The notes: generated by a model from the sequence alone, not told the origin. DNA of 16,770 nt from an uncultured Clostridia bacterium (GCA_947628575.1 CANRAK010000025.1:1-16770); one strand, 5' to 3'; positions 1-6,797 are shown, counted from the stretch's first letter. Numbers and translations: made by a program.

Positions 1-32
1 TTTTTCAATGTGCTTTTCACACTCCGTGTGAA
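1..32 (-). other. Leader with hairpin at left edge, possible start of an rRNA operon
   Basis: Downstream of P2 the minus-strand transcript would carry a perfect 7-bp hairpin with a 3-base loop (TTCACAC, loop GGA, GTGTGAA; 16-32), followed by GCACATTGAAAA at the window edge. A CATTGAAAAC-like element close to a hairpin is familiar from leader and spacer regions of Firmicute rRNA operons, where it acts as an antitermination (boxA-like) region. The rRNA itself is not in the window, so this is inference from promoter strength and this short motif. Confidence 0.35.
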
Positions 33-39
33 CGATTTT

Positions 40-69
40 ATTATAACACAAAGAGTCAACTTTTGTCAA
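40..69 (-). promoter_or_regulatory. Strong leftward promoter P2 (sigma-A type)
   Basis: On the minus strand there is a consensus -35 TTGACA (64-69), an 18-bp spacer and a consensus -10 TATAAT (40-45). It fires out of the left edge of the window, so the transcript start near position 33 leaves only a short piece of leader visible. It is the downstream member of a tandem pair; both -35 boxes sit in the same GTGTTGACAAA context. Perfect tandem promoters of this kind are typical of stable RNA operons. Confidence 0.7.
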
Positions 70-154
70 CACATTTTTATGTAAAAAATAAAAGTTTTTT
101 TGTTAACTTTTATCTATACATTTTTATGTTTATTTTCTCTTTGCAACGTTTAAT

Positions 155-183
155 ATAATACTACTTTTAATTTGGTTTGTCAA
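155..183 (-). promoter_or_regulatory. Leftward promoter P1, upstream partner of P2
   Basis: On the minus strand there is a -35 TTGACA (178-183), a 17-bp spacer and a -10 TATTAT (155-160, five of six to consensus). It lies about 115 bp upstream of P2 and points the same way. No open reading frame lies between the two, so both promoters appear to feed the same unit beyond the left edge. Confidence 0.6.
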
Positions 184-234
184 CACCTTTTTTGAAATTT
201 TAAAAAATATCTTCTATTTATTCAAAATTTACTT

Positions 235-465
235 TTATACTTCAACTAAAATCACGTCTTCACCTATCTTTTTTATATTATTCCATGGTATAGTAACATT
301 GTTTTTACTACTCATACTATTAAATATTTTTCCTGTCTTTGCTACTATAATAGACCTGATTTCACCATTATCAAAATCTGCTTGAACGTCAATAACAAAC
401 CCTAGTATTTTTCCGTCTGTTATATTTATAACCTCTTTTTGCTTAAAATCAATACCTCTTGACAT
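235..465 (-). CDS. ylmC: YlmC/YmxH family sporulation-associated PRC-barrel protein
   Basis: A small protein of about 76 residues that fits the YlmC/YmxH family: a single PRC-barrel-like beta fold, starting MSRGIDFKQKEVIN, with the typical pattern of an N-terminal 'KEVINI.DGK.LG' segment and a C-terminal 'IPW.NIKKIGEDVILV' strand pair. The molecular role of the family is not established; members are widespread in spore formers and in Bacillus subtilis ylmC sits close downstream of sigG, as here. A longer frame opens four codons upstream, at 477, but I prefer the ATG at 463-465 because GGTGA (471-475) precedes it with good spacing and overlaps the upstream ATG. The gene directly follows the murF terminator, so its expression may depend on read-through or on a promoter I could not identify. 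Confidence 0.75.
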   Translation of the reverse strand: MSRGIDFKQKEVINITDGKILGFVIDVQADFDNGEIRSIIVAKTGKIFNSMSSKNNVTIPWNNIKKIGEDVILVEV

Positions 466-486
466 ATATATCACCATTACATTATA

Positions 487-520
487 TGAAAAAAGATTTC
501 ATTTAATTCATGAAATCTTT
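487..520 (-). terminator. Intrinsic terminator at the end of murF
   Basis: A perfect 11-bp stem (492-502 with 510-520; AAAGATTTCAT against its complement) is followed on the minus strand by six U residues. The murF stop codon (503-505) lies in the 7-base loop, so the terminator overlaps the end of the gene. ylmC begins only about 20 bases downstream. Confidence 0.75.
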
Positions 521-1867
521 CTTTAAATCCTCTACTATTTTATTTACATACATTGCATTAGACCCTTTAAAATATATTAAATCGTCTTTTTGTATTTTTG
601 TTTTTAATAGTTCTTCTGCTTCTTTATAATTATTACAACAATAAACCTCATTAACATATTTTTTTGCAACATCTGCTAAATACTTCATGTTATCTCCATA
701 AACTATTAGCATGTCATACTTCAAATTTTCAAATACTTTACCTAAATTTCTATGTAATTCTTCTGCATAATTTCCTAGCTCTAAAATATCTGCAAGTACT
801 GCTAATTTTCTTTTTGCATTTAATTTATCTACAGTTTTTAGTCCAGACTCTGTTGAACTTGGACTTGCATTATATGTATCGTCTATTAATGTTATATCTT
901 TTAATTTTACTATTTCCATTCTTCTAGTAAAATTTCTATAATTAGCTACTCCTTTAATTATTTTTTCAGATGGTATATTATAAATTTCCGCAATTTTTAT
1001 AGCAATTATTGCATTTAATATATTGTGGTTTCCTATTGCATTTATTGTTATATGCTCTTTTTTATTATATATAAAAGTATCAAATTCAATTCTATCTTGA
1101 TAATACTTAATGTTTTCTGCATCATTTATACTATAACGAACAATGTTAACATTGCTATTTGTATATTTTTTTAGATACTCATCATCATTATTAAGTAATA
1201 TTGTCTTTTTTCCAATTAGATTATTTGCAATTTTTATTTTCTCATTAAATATATTCTCTCTACTACCTAATTTTCCAATATGTGATGTACCTATATTAGT
1301 TATAACTGCTACATCTGCAAGTAATATTTTATTTAGTATATCCATTTCACCTATAAAATCTATACCAGCTTCTAATACTGCAATATCTTGATCTTGAAGT
1401 TGAAGTGCCATAATAGGTAATCCTATATGTCCGTTCATATTTTTTTGTGTAACCATAATATTTTTCTCTTGAGATAAAACTGAGGCTACCATTTCACGTG
1501 TACTAGTTTTTCCTACACTACCTGTAATTCCTATAACTTCAACATTTTTACATTTTTTCCTATTGTATATACCTATTTCTTGCAATGCTTGTAATGTATC
1601 ATTTACTTGTATTATTACTATATACTTATTTATCTTTAATATTTCATTTAAATTTATATCTTCTGATGTAAAAAATCCTATAGAACCGTTTTTTACTACA
1701 TCACTTATAAATTTATGTCCATCTACTTTTTCACCAATAAGTGGAACATAAAAATCACCATTTTTTATTTCTCTACTATCAATTTTATAATCTTTTATTT
1801 CTATTTCTAAACTTCCATTTATTAATTTACCATTTGTAGCTTTTAAAATTTCTTTAACATTTAGCAT
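503..1867 (-). CDS. murF: UDP-N-acetylmuramoyl-tripeptide--D-alanyl-D-alanine ligase MurF
   Basis: A cytoplasmic ATP-dependent ligase that adds D-Ala-D-Ala to UDP-MurNAc-tripeptide, the last cytoplasmic step in building the peptidoglycan pentapeptide. At 454 residues it has normal length. The N-terminal substrate domain contains DSREIKNGDFYVPL (30-43). The central ATPase domain carries the Mur ligase P-loop GITGSVGKTS (113-122), and DDTYNASPSS lies at about 327-336. The usual EMGM-type motif reads EAGIDFIGEMDIL, a mild substitution. The start is supported by GGTGATAAG just upstream of ATG. It sits 29 bp downstream of the amidase gene and is not in a dcw-type cluster; the association with sigG and an amidase suggests a role in cortex or cell wall synthesis, but a single-copy housekeeping role is equally possible. 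Its stop codon lies inside a terminator hairpin. Confidence 0.96.
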   Translation of the reverse strand: MLNVKEILKATNGKLINGSLEIEIKDYKIDSREIKNGDFYVPLIGEKVDGHKFISDVVKNGSIGFFTSEDINLNEILKINKYIVIIQVNDTLQALQEIGIYNRKKCKNVEVIGITGSVGKTSTREMVASVLSQEKNIMVTQKNMNGHIGLPIMALQLQDQDIAVLEAGIDFIGEMDILNKILLADVAVITNIGTSHIGKLGSRENIFNEKIKIANNLIGKKTILLNNDDEYLKKYTNSNVNIVRYSINDAENIKYYQDRIEFDTFIYNKKEHITINAIGNHNILNAIIAIKIAEIYNIPSEKIIKGVANYRNFTRRMEIVKLKDITLIDDTYNASPSSTESGLKTVDKLNAKRKLAVLADILELGNYAEELHRNLGKVFENLKYDMLIVYGDNMKYLADVAKKYVNEVYCCNNYKEAEELLKTKIQKDDLIYFKGSNAMYVNKIVEDLKKDFMN

Positions 1868-1896
1868 CTTATCACCATTTTTATTTTATCATATAA

Positions 1897-2442
1897 TTAT
1901 TTATTTTCAATACTACTAAAATAATTATTTATACCATTTACTACAGCTTGTGCTATTGCTTGTTCATTATTTATTATCCAATTTGCATCCTCTGGATTAT
2001 CATGAAAAGCAACTTCTAGTAATACTGCAGGAGCAGTAGTTCTAATTATTTCATATAAGCTACTAGTATAAAGTACCCCTCTACCTTTATCTTGATCTGG
2101 GTATATTTTAATTATTTCCTCATAAATATCATTTGCAAGTCTATCACCTGGTGTATCTGGTCTATTTGCAAATATTTCAGGCCCTTGTGCATTATACCCC
2201 TCTCCACTAGCGTTACTATGTAGTGCAACGTGAATATCTGGCTTAATTTCATTGCTTTTTTTAACAGCAGCACTTAATTTTTCATTTGGATTATTTCTAT
2301 AAACTGTATATCCTTGATTTTTTAATATATCTTCTACTTTATCTGCAATTCTATTCATTCTATATTCTTCTGTACCAAAATCCCCATATCCAACATTAAA
2401 CTCTTGTGTTGATGGACTTAAAAAAACTACTTTATCTTCCAT
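1897..2442 (-). CDS. N-acetylmuramoyl-L-alanine amidase (Amidase_3 family), variant metal site
   Basis: A 181-residue single-domain hydrolase expected to cleave the bond between MurNAc and L-alanine in peptidoglycan. Recognisable elements are GTEEYRMNRIADKVEDIL (23-40), HVALHSNAS (about 72-80) and the C-terminal EVAFHDNPEDANWI, which matches the catalytic Glu region of Amidase_3 enzymes. The first zinc-ligand motif, normally DPGHGG, is replaced by FLSPSTQEFN, so the canonical first histidine is absent. To my knowledge this S-P-S-x-Q form occurs in a subfamily of clostridial and phage amidases. There is no signal peptide and no cell wall binding domain, so how it leaves the cytoplasm, or whether it acts within a sporulating cell, is not visible. 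A strong ribosome site (AGGAGG) precedes the ATG. It lies between sigG and murF. Confidence 0.85.
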   Translation of the reverse strand: MEDKVVFLSPSTQEFNVGYGDFGTEEYRMNRIADKVEDILKNQGYTVYRNNPNEKLSAAVKKSNEIKPDIHVALHSNASGEGYNAQGPEIFANRPDTPGDRLANDIYEEIIKIYPDQDKGRGVLYTSSLYEIIRTTAPAVLLEVAFHDNPEDANWIINNEQAIAQAVVNGINNYFSSIENK

Positions 2443-2474
2443 TTAAAACCTCCTGTATTTATTAATTATGATAT

Positions 2475-2505
2475 TAAAAAAGCTGGTATAATATACCAGT
2501 TTTTT
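2475..2505 (-). terminator. Intrinsic terminator downstream of sigG
   Basis: On the minus strand, stem CTGGTA/TACCAG (2483-2488 with 2494-2499) is extended by A-U pairs and followed by a run of six U. It lies just after the sigG stop and before the amidase ribosome site, separating the two genes at least partly. Confidence 0.75.
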
Positions 2506-2511
2506 AAATTT

Positions 2512-3303
2512 TTAATAAATTTTTCCTATCTTATTTCTTATTCTAAGTAGTGCACTCTTTTCTATTCTAGACACTTGTGCCTGTGATACTCCAAGTTCTT
2601 CTGCAAGTTCTACTTGTGTTTTATCTTTGAAATATCTTTTTTCTATTATATACCTTTCTTTATCATTTAATTTATCTAGTAATTGTTCAATGGATATTTT
2701 ATTAATTAAATCTTCTGAATCTTCTCTTTCGTTTTTTAGTTGATCTAGTAAAAATATCTGATCACCACCATCATTATATACTGTATCATATATTGACATT
2801 GGTGTAATTGTACTATCTATTGCAAGTACTATTTGTTCTCTAGGTGCTCCAGTTATTTTTTCTAATTCTTCTATTGTTGGTTCTTCATTATGCTCATTTA
2901 CATACTTTTCTCTTTCTTGTGAGATTAAATATGATAAATCTCTAAGAGACCTTGTAACTCTAAATGCACTATTATCTCTTAAATATCTCTTTATCTCTCC
3001 AATAATCATAGGCACTGCATAAGTTGAAAATTGTACTTCCTGTGTTATATCAAAATTATCTATAGCTTTAATAAGTCCTATTACACCTACTTGGAAAATA
3101 TCGTTAATATTTTCTCCTCTATTGTTAAATTTTTTAACTAAACTTAATACTAATCTTAAATTTGCATTAATAAATTCATCCTTATATTCTGTTTGCCCCT
3201 CTTTTATCTTTTTTAACATTTCCATTTGTTCTTTAGAAGAAAGCTTAGGCAATCTAGATGTATCTAAACCTTGTATTTCTACTTTTACATTTGTTCCATT
3301 CAT
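2512..3303 (-). CDS. sigG: RNA polymerase sporulation sigma factor sigma-G
   Basis: Forespore-specific sigma factor that directs late forespore gene expression after engulfment. The 263-residue product from my chosen start begins MNGTNVKVEIQGLDTSRLP, matching the family's N-terminus, followed by region 2 (NLRLVLSLVKKF, then FSTYAVPMIIGEIKRYLRDN), region 3 and region 4 with the helix-turn-helix ELAEELGVSQAQVSRIEKSA. The frame stays open 28 codons further upstream to a TTG at 3387, but that start has no ribosome site, whereas AAGGAGAG lies six bases before ATG 3303. In B. subtilis sigG directly follows sigE; here lemA and a DUF3137 gene intervene, with two terminators between them and sigG, so sigG most likely has its own promoter. 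I could not identify a convincing sigma-F or sigma-G promoter in 3304-3440. Confidence 0.95.
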   Translation of the reverse strand: MNGTNVKVEIQGLDTSRLPKLSSKEQMEMLKKIKEGQTEYKDEFINANLRLVLSLVKKFNNRGENINDIFQVGVIGLIKAIDNFDITQEVQFSTYAVPMIIGEIKRYLRDNSAFRVTRSLRDLSYLISQEREKYVNEHNEEPTIEELEKITGAPREQIVLAIDSTITPMSIYDTVYNDGGDQIFLLDQLKNEREDSEDLINKISIEQLLDKLNDKERYIIEKRYFKDKTQVELAEELGVSQAQVSRIEKSALLRIRNKIGKIY

Positions 3304-3435
3304 ATGTATCTCTCCTTTATTACTAATATTTTTTACATATGACTCTTTTGCTATTCGCGTTCGACTTTTCTTGTGCTTTTTAGTCAAGATTTAAAAATCT
3401 ACGCAATTAGCTAATACATTTATATGTACAAAGTA

Positions 3436-3469
3436 GAAAAAAATAAGTACTACGCTTTTAATAGTACTT
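3436..3469 (-). terminator. Second tandem terminator or sigG leader attenuator
   Basis: A perfect 8-bp stem (AAGTACTA at 3462-3469 on the minus strand paired with 3445-3452), a 9-base loop and then A plus seven U. It lies 13 bp beyond the first terminator. It may be a back-up terminator of the lemA unit or, if sigG transcription starts upstream of it, an attenuator in the sigG leader. Confidence 0.6.
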
Positions 3470-3476
3470 TTACAAC

Positions 3477-3502
3477 AAAAAAAGACAGATATTAATCTGT
3501 CT
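3477..3502 (-). terminator. Intrinsic terminator after the DUF3137 gene
   Basis: A perfect 8-bp stem AGACAGAT/ATCTGTCT (3483-3490 with 3495-3502), a 4-base loop and a run of seven U on the minus strand. It lies 10 bp after the DUF3137 gene stop and closes the lemA-DUF3137 unit. Confidence 0.85.
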
Positions 3503-3512
3503 AAAATTTAAG

Positions 3513-4541
3513 TTATTTTATATATACATCATTACCTAAATCTAGAATATTATATATTTCAAATAAATTAAATATATTTTCAAAAATATATTTTAAATTT
3601 TCCTTTTTATTTTTTGAATTATAAGAAAATGGTAATGTTGCTTTTCTAATATCTTCTATTTTAAAGTTTTCAATACATATTGCAAATCTTCTTCCTTCTT
3701 TAAAAACAATATATTTTTTATTATCAAAAATTTTATCTATATTATTTATTTTTTCCATTAAGTTTAGTGTAAGTATATATCTAGCTTGAATTTCATTTTC
3801 ACTATAAACTTTATATTTTTTTGAGAAATCTAGATTTTCTAGTTCTATAAGATTTCCGCTATAAGTAATATAATCATTTAATTTTCCGTTAATAAACAGG
3901 TCTTCTAAATTATTAGGTATTAAATATATATGGTCAGATATTTTTTTATTTAATGTAGCACTAATATAGCATCCACTAAATACTGTTTTTTTAACTTTTC
4001 TAGTAATCTTTTGAATATATTCTCTACCATTTTTATCATATAATGTTTTTTCATCTATTTTATCTTTATAATAATAAATATCCATATCTGCAAAGTTCAT
4101 ATTATTGTTATTATATTTTGCACTAATATAATTTTCTCCACCATACTTTAAGTTATGCAAATTAAACAATTCCATTTCTTCTATATGTTTTTGGTTAATC
4201 ATCTTATCTTTATAATATACTGCACTGCTATCTTTTGATATATATTTTATTATATCCAAGATTATTTTTTCATTTTTCTTTATTCTATCATTTTTTAATC
4301 TAACAAAAGCAGTACCTAACATAACCACTGTAAAAGCTATACAAAGTAATATATCTAGCTTAAATATGTTTAAATTATAACTTATGAGTGTATATGTACT
4401 AATTACAAATACACATGATAATAAAAGGGAGATTAATATGCTTTGTATGATATATTTTTTCATATTTGCTTTTAGCTCATTATAATACATATTAATATCT
4501 TTTTGGTAATAATTATAAAATTCTTCAAATTTTTCTTGCAT
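3513..4541 (-). CDS. DUF3137 domain membrane protein
   Basis: A 342-residue protein that looks like a DUF3137 member, a family often encoded beside LemA and of unknown biochemical function. Two membrane segments lie near the N-terminus (about 31-54 and 62-81) with a short loop between them, leaving a large, probably cytoplasmic C-terminal part containing VFSGCYISATLNKKISDHIYLIP, which resembles the F-G-x-F...P core of the family. The product is rich in Lys, Asn and Tyr. Its ATG is only 2 bp after the lemA stop, and its ribosome site (AAGGAAAT) lies in the lemA 3' end, so the two are almost certainly translated together and work together. Assignment rests on the pattern and on the LemA neighbour rather than on a diagnostic motif. 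Confidence 0.7.
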   Translation of the reverse strand: MQEKFEEFYNYYQKDINMYYNELKANMKKYIIQSILISLLLSCVFVISTYTLISYNLNIFKLDILLCIAFTVVMLGTAFVRLKNDRIKKNEKIILDIIKYISKDSSAVYYKDKMINQKHIEEMELFNLHNLKYGGENYISAKYNNNNMNFADMDIYYYKDKIDEKTLYDKNGREYIQKITRKVKKTVFSGCYISATLNKKISDHIYLIPNNLEDLFINGKLNDYITYSGNLIELENLDFSKKYKVYSENEIQARYILTLNLMEKINNIDKIFDNKKYIVFKEGRRFAICIENFKIEDIRKATLPFSYNSKNKKENLKYIFENIFNLFEIYNILDLGNDVYIK

Positions 4542-4543
4542 AA

Positions 4544-5077
4544 TTATAACTTCATTTCCTTCTCATTTTCATTAATTTCAAAGAAATCATACTTTTTAAA
4601 TCCAAATATACTTGCAAATATATTTAAAGGAAAAAATGATATATATGTATTATAATTTTGAACATGTGCATTATATGTTCTACGTGCTGCAGATATTTGT
4701 TCTTCTACATCAAATAACACCTTTTGTAAATTCAAATAATTTTCACCAGCTTTTAATTCAGGATACTTTTCAGATATAGCTATTACATCAGAAATAAAGC
4801 TATTGTAGTTATTTGATACATTCTCTAAATCTTTAGATGATTTACATTCATCAGCACTTTTTCGTATATTAATTATATTCTCTAATGTACTCTTTTCATA
4901 TTTTGAATATGCTTTAACAGTTTCTACAATATTTGGTATTAAATCATATCTTCTTTTTAATACTACATCTAAACTAGAATATGAATTTTTTAATTTATTT
5001 CTTTTAGACAACATAGTATTATATATTAGTATAATTAATACTATTGATATAATAATAATTGCAATTATATATTTCAT
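4544..5077 (-). CDS. lemA: LemA family membrane protein
   Basis: A 177-residue LemA family protein: one N-terminal membrane helix (residues 1-20), a short outside segment, then a long helical domain. Family signatures are RRYDLIPNIVETVKAYSKYE (about 43-62), EKYPELKAGENYLNLQKVL, ISAARRTYNAHVQNYN and the C-terminal FPLNIFASIFGFKKYDFF. The function of LemA is not known. The frame is open 17 codons further upstream to 5128, but AAAGGAGAA lies just before the ATG at 5075-5077, which also places the membrane helix at the N-terminus as usual. It forms a two-gene unit with the DUF3137 gene and sits between sigE and sigG. A candidate promoter lies in the 56-bp gap after sigE. Confidence 0.9.
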   Translation of the reverse strand: MKYIIAIIIISIVLIILIYNTMLSKRNKLKNSYSSLDVVLKRRYDLIPNIVETVKAYSKYEKSTLENIINIRKSADECKSSKDLENVSNNYNSFISDVIAISEKYPELKAGENYLNLQKVLFDVEEQISAARRTYNAHVQNYNTYISFFPLNIFASIFGFKKYDFFEINENEKEMKL

Positions 5078-5099
5078 TCTACGTTCTCCTTTTTTATTT

Positions 5100-5128
5100 A
5101 GAATAACATAGAAATATAAAAATATCAA
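5100..5128 (-). promoter_or_regulatory. Candidate promoter for lemA-DUF3137
   Basis: On the minus strand TTGATA (5123-5128), a 17-bp spacer and TATTCT (5100-5105) lie immediately after the sigE stop. The match is five and four of six. In sequence this AT-rich such matches arise by chance, so this is only a candidate. Confidence 0.35.
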
Positions 5129-5133
5129 TTAGA

Positions 5134-5841
5134 TTATGCTGTAAAGTTATTCTTTAAATTATTTATTACTTTTTTCTCTAATCTAGATATATAGGACTGA
5201 GAAATACCTAGTTTATCTGCTACTTCTTTTTGTGTTAATTCTTCTTTTCCGTCAAATCCATATCTAAGTTGCATTATCGTTTTTTCTCTGCTATTTAACT
5301 TTTGAATAGCACTCTTTAATATTTTTTTATTTTCTTCATCTTCAATACTCTTAAAAATTGTATCATTATCTGTTCCTAATATATCTGCTAAAGATAAATC
5401 ATTTCCCTCACTATCGATATTAATAGGCTCATCTATTGATATTTCTGTTTTAATTTTATTATTTTTTCTAAGATACATTAGTATCTCATTTTCTATACAT
5501 CTTGAAGCATAAGTTGCAAGCTTAATATTTTTACTTAAATCATAACTATTAATTGCTTTCATAAGACCAATTGTTCCTATTGATATTAAATCTTCTATAT
5601 TTATTCCTGAACTTTCAAATTTTTTAGCTATATATACCACTAATCTTAAGTTCTTTTCAACTAAAATATTCTTTGCTTCTTTGTCTTTATCCATAAGTTT
5701 TTCTAATAGCTTATATTCTTCTTCCTCAGAAAGTGGTGCAGGTAACTTATCACTACCTGCTATATAATACAAAAAAGAATCTCCCAGTCCTAGCCATCTT
5801 AAAAGCTTTAAATATACCAACTTAATTTCTTGTTTAATCAT
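5134..5841 (-). CDS. sigE: RNA polymerase sporulation sigma factor sigma-E (pro-form)
   Basis: Mother-cell sigma factor made as an inactive precursor. The 235-residue product has the amphipathic prosequence (about residues 1-25) and the processing-site region FLYYIAGSDKLPAPLSEEEE; in B. subtilis the equivalent is YYIGGSEALPPPLS, cut between the two tyrosines. The core motifs NLRLVVYIAKKFESSGINIEDLISIGTIGLMKA and LATYASRCIENEILMYLRKNNKI are nearly identical to the family, and the C-terminal helix-turn-helix is VADKLGISQSYISRLEKK. Its ATG overlaps the spoIIGA stop (ATGA), and GAGGGGGT in the spoIIGA 3' end supplies the ribosome site, so protease and substrate are translationally coupled. Confidence 0.97.
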   Translation of the reverse strand: MIKQEIKLVYLKLLRWLGLGDSFLYYIAGSDKLPAPLSEEEEYKLLEKLMDKDKEAKNILVEKNLRLVVYIAKKFESSGINIEDLISIGTIGLMKAINSYDLSKNIKLATYASRCIENEILMYLRKNNKIKTEISIDEPINIDSEGNDLSLADILGTDNDTIFKSIEDEENKKILKSAIQKLNSREKTIMQLRYGFDGKEELTQKEVADKLGISQSYISRLEKKVINNLKNNFTA

Positions 5842-6638
5842 AATACTACCCCCTCTATACTTTCTAGATATGTATCATATCCAATTATTGCACTATATTT
5901 TTCTGGAGTACTACTATTTAGGGTAAATGATAAAATAATTTTATCTAATTTAGTTATAATTTTTTTATCTTTATATATTACGATATCTTTTACAATGTAT
6001 GCTTCTTTTTTATCATTTCCATTTACTGTTATTACCTCTACATTTATTTTTTGTAAATGCTTTTGCCTAGCTAAAATATCTTCTTTTAATTTTTCGTCCA
6101 AAAATATGACATCTAGCAAAGTTACAGGGTCCTTTACATTATTTCCTGTATCAACAAAAGCTTTTACTTTAATTCCATTGATGTCTAAAATATAGTATAA
6201 ATCTCTACTTTTAATATTAGTTTTCCACATTTTCCACAAATCTTTACACATAAAGTGGAAAATCATTCCAGATAATATATAAATAACTATCTTATTTAAA
6301 AACTTTTCTAAATTTAATTTTAATATTATTGCTACTGAAATTATTAAACCTAAATACAAAATATATAGCATATAAAAACAAATAACTTTTTTTATTAATT
6401 CTATTATAGTTTTAGGCTTAAAAAGTAACCAAAGTATTAAAAATGAAAAAATAATATGAAAAATATATTTATTAAAACTACTAATTACATATACACATGA
6501 TATTATTGTATCTAGTAGTATAATAACTATTTTTCTTTTAGTAGAAACTTTACTCTTTGTAAATATTATTGTTTCTATAATTATTACTATGTTTATTACT
6601 AAATTTTCTAAAAAAATATAGTCTAGGTAAATCTTCAT
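5838..6638 (-). CDS. spoIIGA: Sigma-E processing peptidase SpoIIGA
   Basis: Membrane-bound aspartic protease that cuts the prosequence from sigma-E in the mother cell after asymmetric septation. The 266-residue product starts MKIYLDYIFLENLV, as the family does, has five hydrophobic membrane segments in residues 1-130 and a soluble C-terminal domain with the catalytic motif FVDTGN (D163-T-G) and the later IIGYDTYLESIEG segment. It is shorter than the roughly 309-residue B. subtilis protein, mainly in the C-terminal part. The ribosome site AGGTGA is followed by ATG at 6636-6638. The site and the start codon fall within a 10-bp inverted repeat (6619-6654) that would hide them in long transcripts; see the separate entry. 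It overlaps sigE by four bases. Confidence 0.93.
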   Translation of the reverse strand: MKIYLDYIFLENLVINIVIIIETIIFTKSKVSTKRKIVIILLDTIISCVYVISSFNKYIFHIIFSFLILWLLFKPKTIIELIKKVICFYMLYILYLGLIISVAIILKLNLEKFLNKIVIYILSGMIFHFMCKDLWKMWKTNIKSRDLYYILDINGIKVKAFVDTGNNVKDPVTLLDVIFLDEKLKEDILARQKHLQKINVEVITVNGNDKKEAYIVKDIVIYKDKKIITKLDKIILSFTLNSSTPEKYSAIIGYDTYLESIEGVVL

Positions 6639-6654
6639 TGAATCACCTAGACTA
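6619..6654 (-). promoter_or_regulatory. Inverted repeat sequestering the spoIIGA ribosome site
   Basis: The arms 6619-6628 and 6645-6654 are perfect 10-bp complements (TAGTCTAGGT / ACCTAGACTA) around a 16-base loop. In the minus-strand RNA the 5' arm contains most of the Shine-Dalgarno AGGTGA, the loop holds the spoIIGA AUG, and the 3' arm falls in codons 4-7. The 5' arm begins at the very next base after a TATAAT hexamer (6655-6660), so RNA starting from that promoter would lack most of the arm, while read-through RNA from ftsZ would contain all of it. Confidence 0.6.
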
Positions 6655-6687
6655 ATTATATTTTCTTTTAATAAAAAAACATGTCAT
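6655..6687 (-). promoter_or_regulatory. Candidate spoIIG promoter with long spacer
   Basis: On the minus strand ATGACA (6682-6687, five of six to the -35 consensus) is separated by 21 bp from a perfect -10 TATAAT (6655-6660). The spoIIG promoter of B. subtilis is a known sigma-A promoter with an unusually long (22-bp) spacer that depends on Spo0A~P, so the geometry fits. A partial 0A-box-like TGTCATA overlaps the -35 (five of seven to TGTCGAA), which is weak support. Confidence 0.45.
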
Positions 6688-6724
6688 AATATATACTGCT
6701 ATAAAACATTTCATCTTCTAATTA

Positions 6725-6763
6725 ACACAAAAAAGCTAAGATTAAAACATAATCCTAGCTTTT
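6725..6763 (-). terminator. Intrinsic terminator downstream of ftsZ
   Basis: A long stem (6750-6763 with 6731-6744, AAAAGCTAGGATTA against TAATCTTAGCTTTT with one G-U pair), a 5-base loop and a U-tract on the minus strand. It lies 34 bp after the ftsZ stop and separates ftsAZ from spoIIGA-sigE. Confidence 0.85.
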
Positions 6764-6797
6764 AATATTTTTTTCTATAGATTTTTTGGGTAAACTT

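Noticed and set aside
3304..3387. N-terminal extension of sigma-G from a TTG
   Set aside because: No ribosome site; the family N-terminus begins at the ATG at 3301-3303, which has AAGGAGAG. Kept only as an oddity in the findings.
5830..6195. Plus-strand frame opposite spoIIGA, and similar plus-strand frames within murF, sigG and infC
   Set aside because: These are antisense shadows of well-supported genes, without ribosome sites or family resemblance.
6682..6688. Spo0A box (TGTCATA) at the spoIIG promoter
   Set aside because: Only five of seven bases fit TGTCGAA, so I do not call it as a site; mentioned only as weak context.
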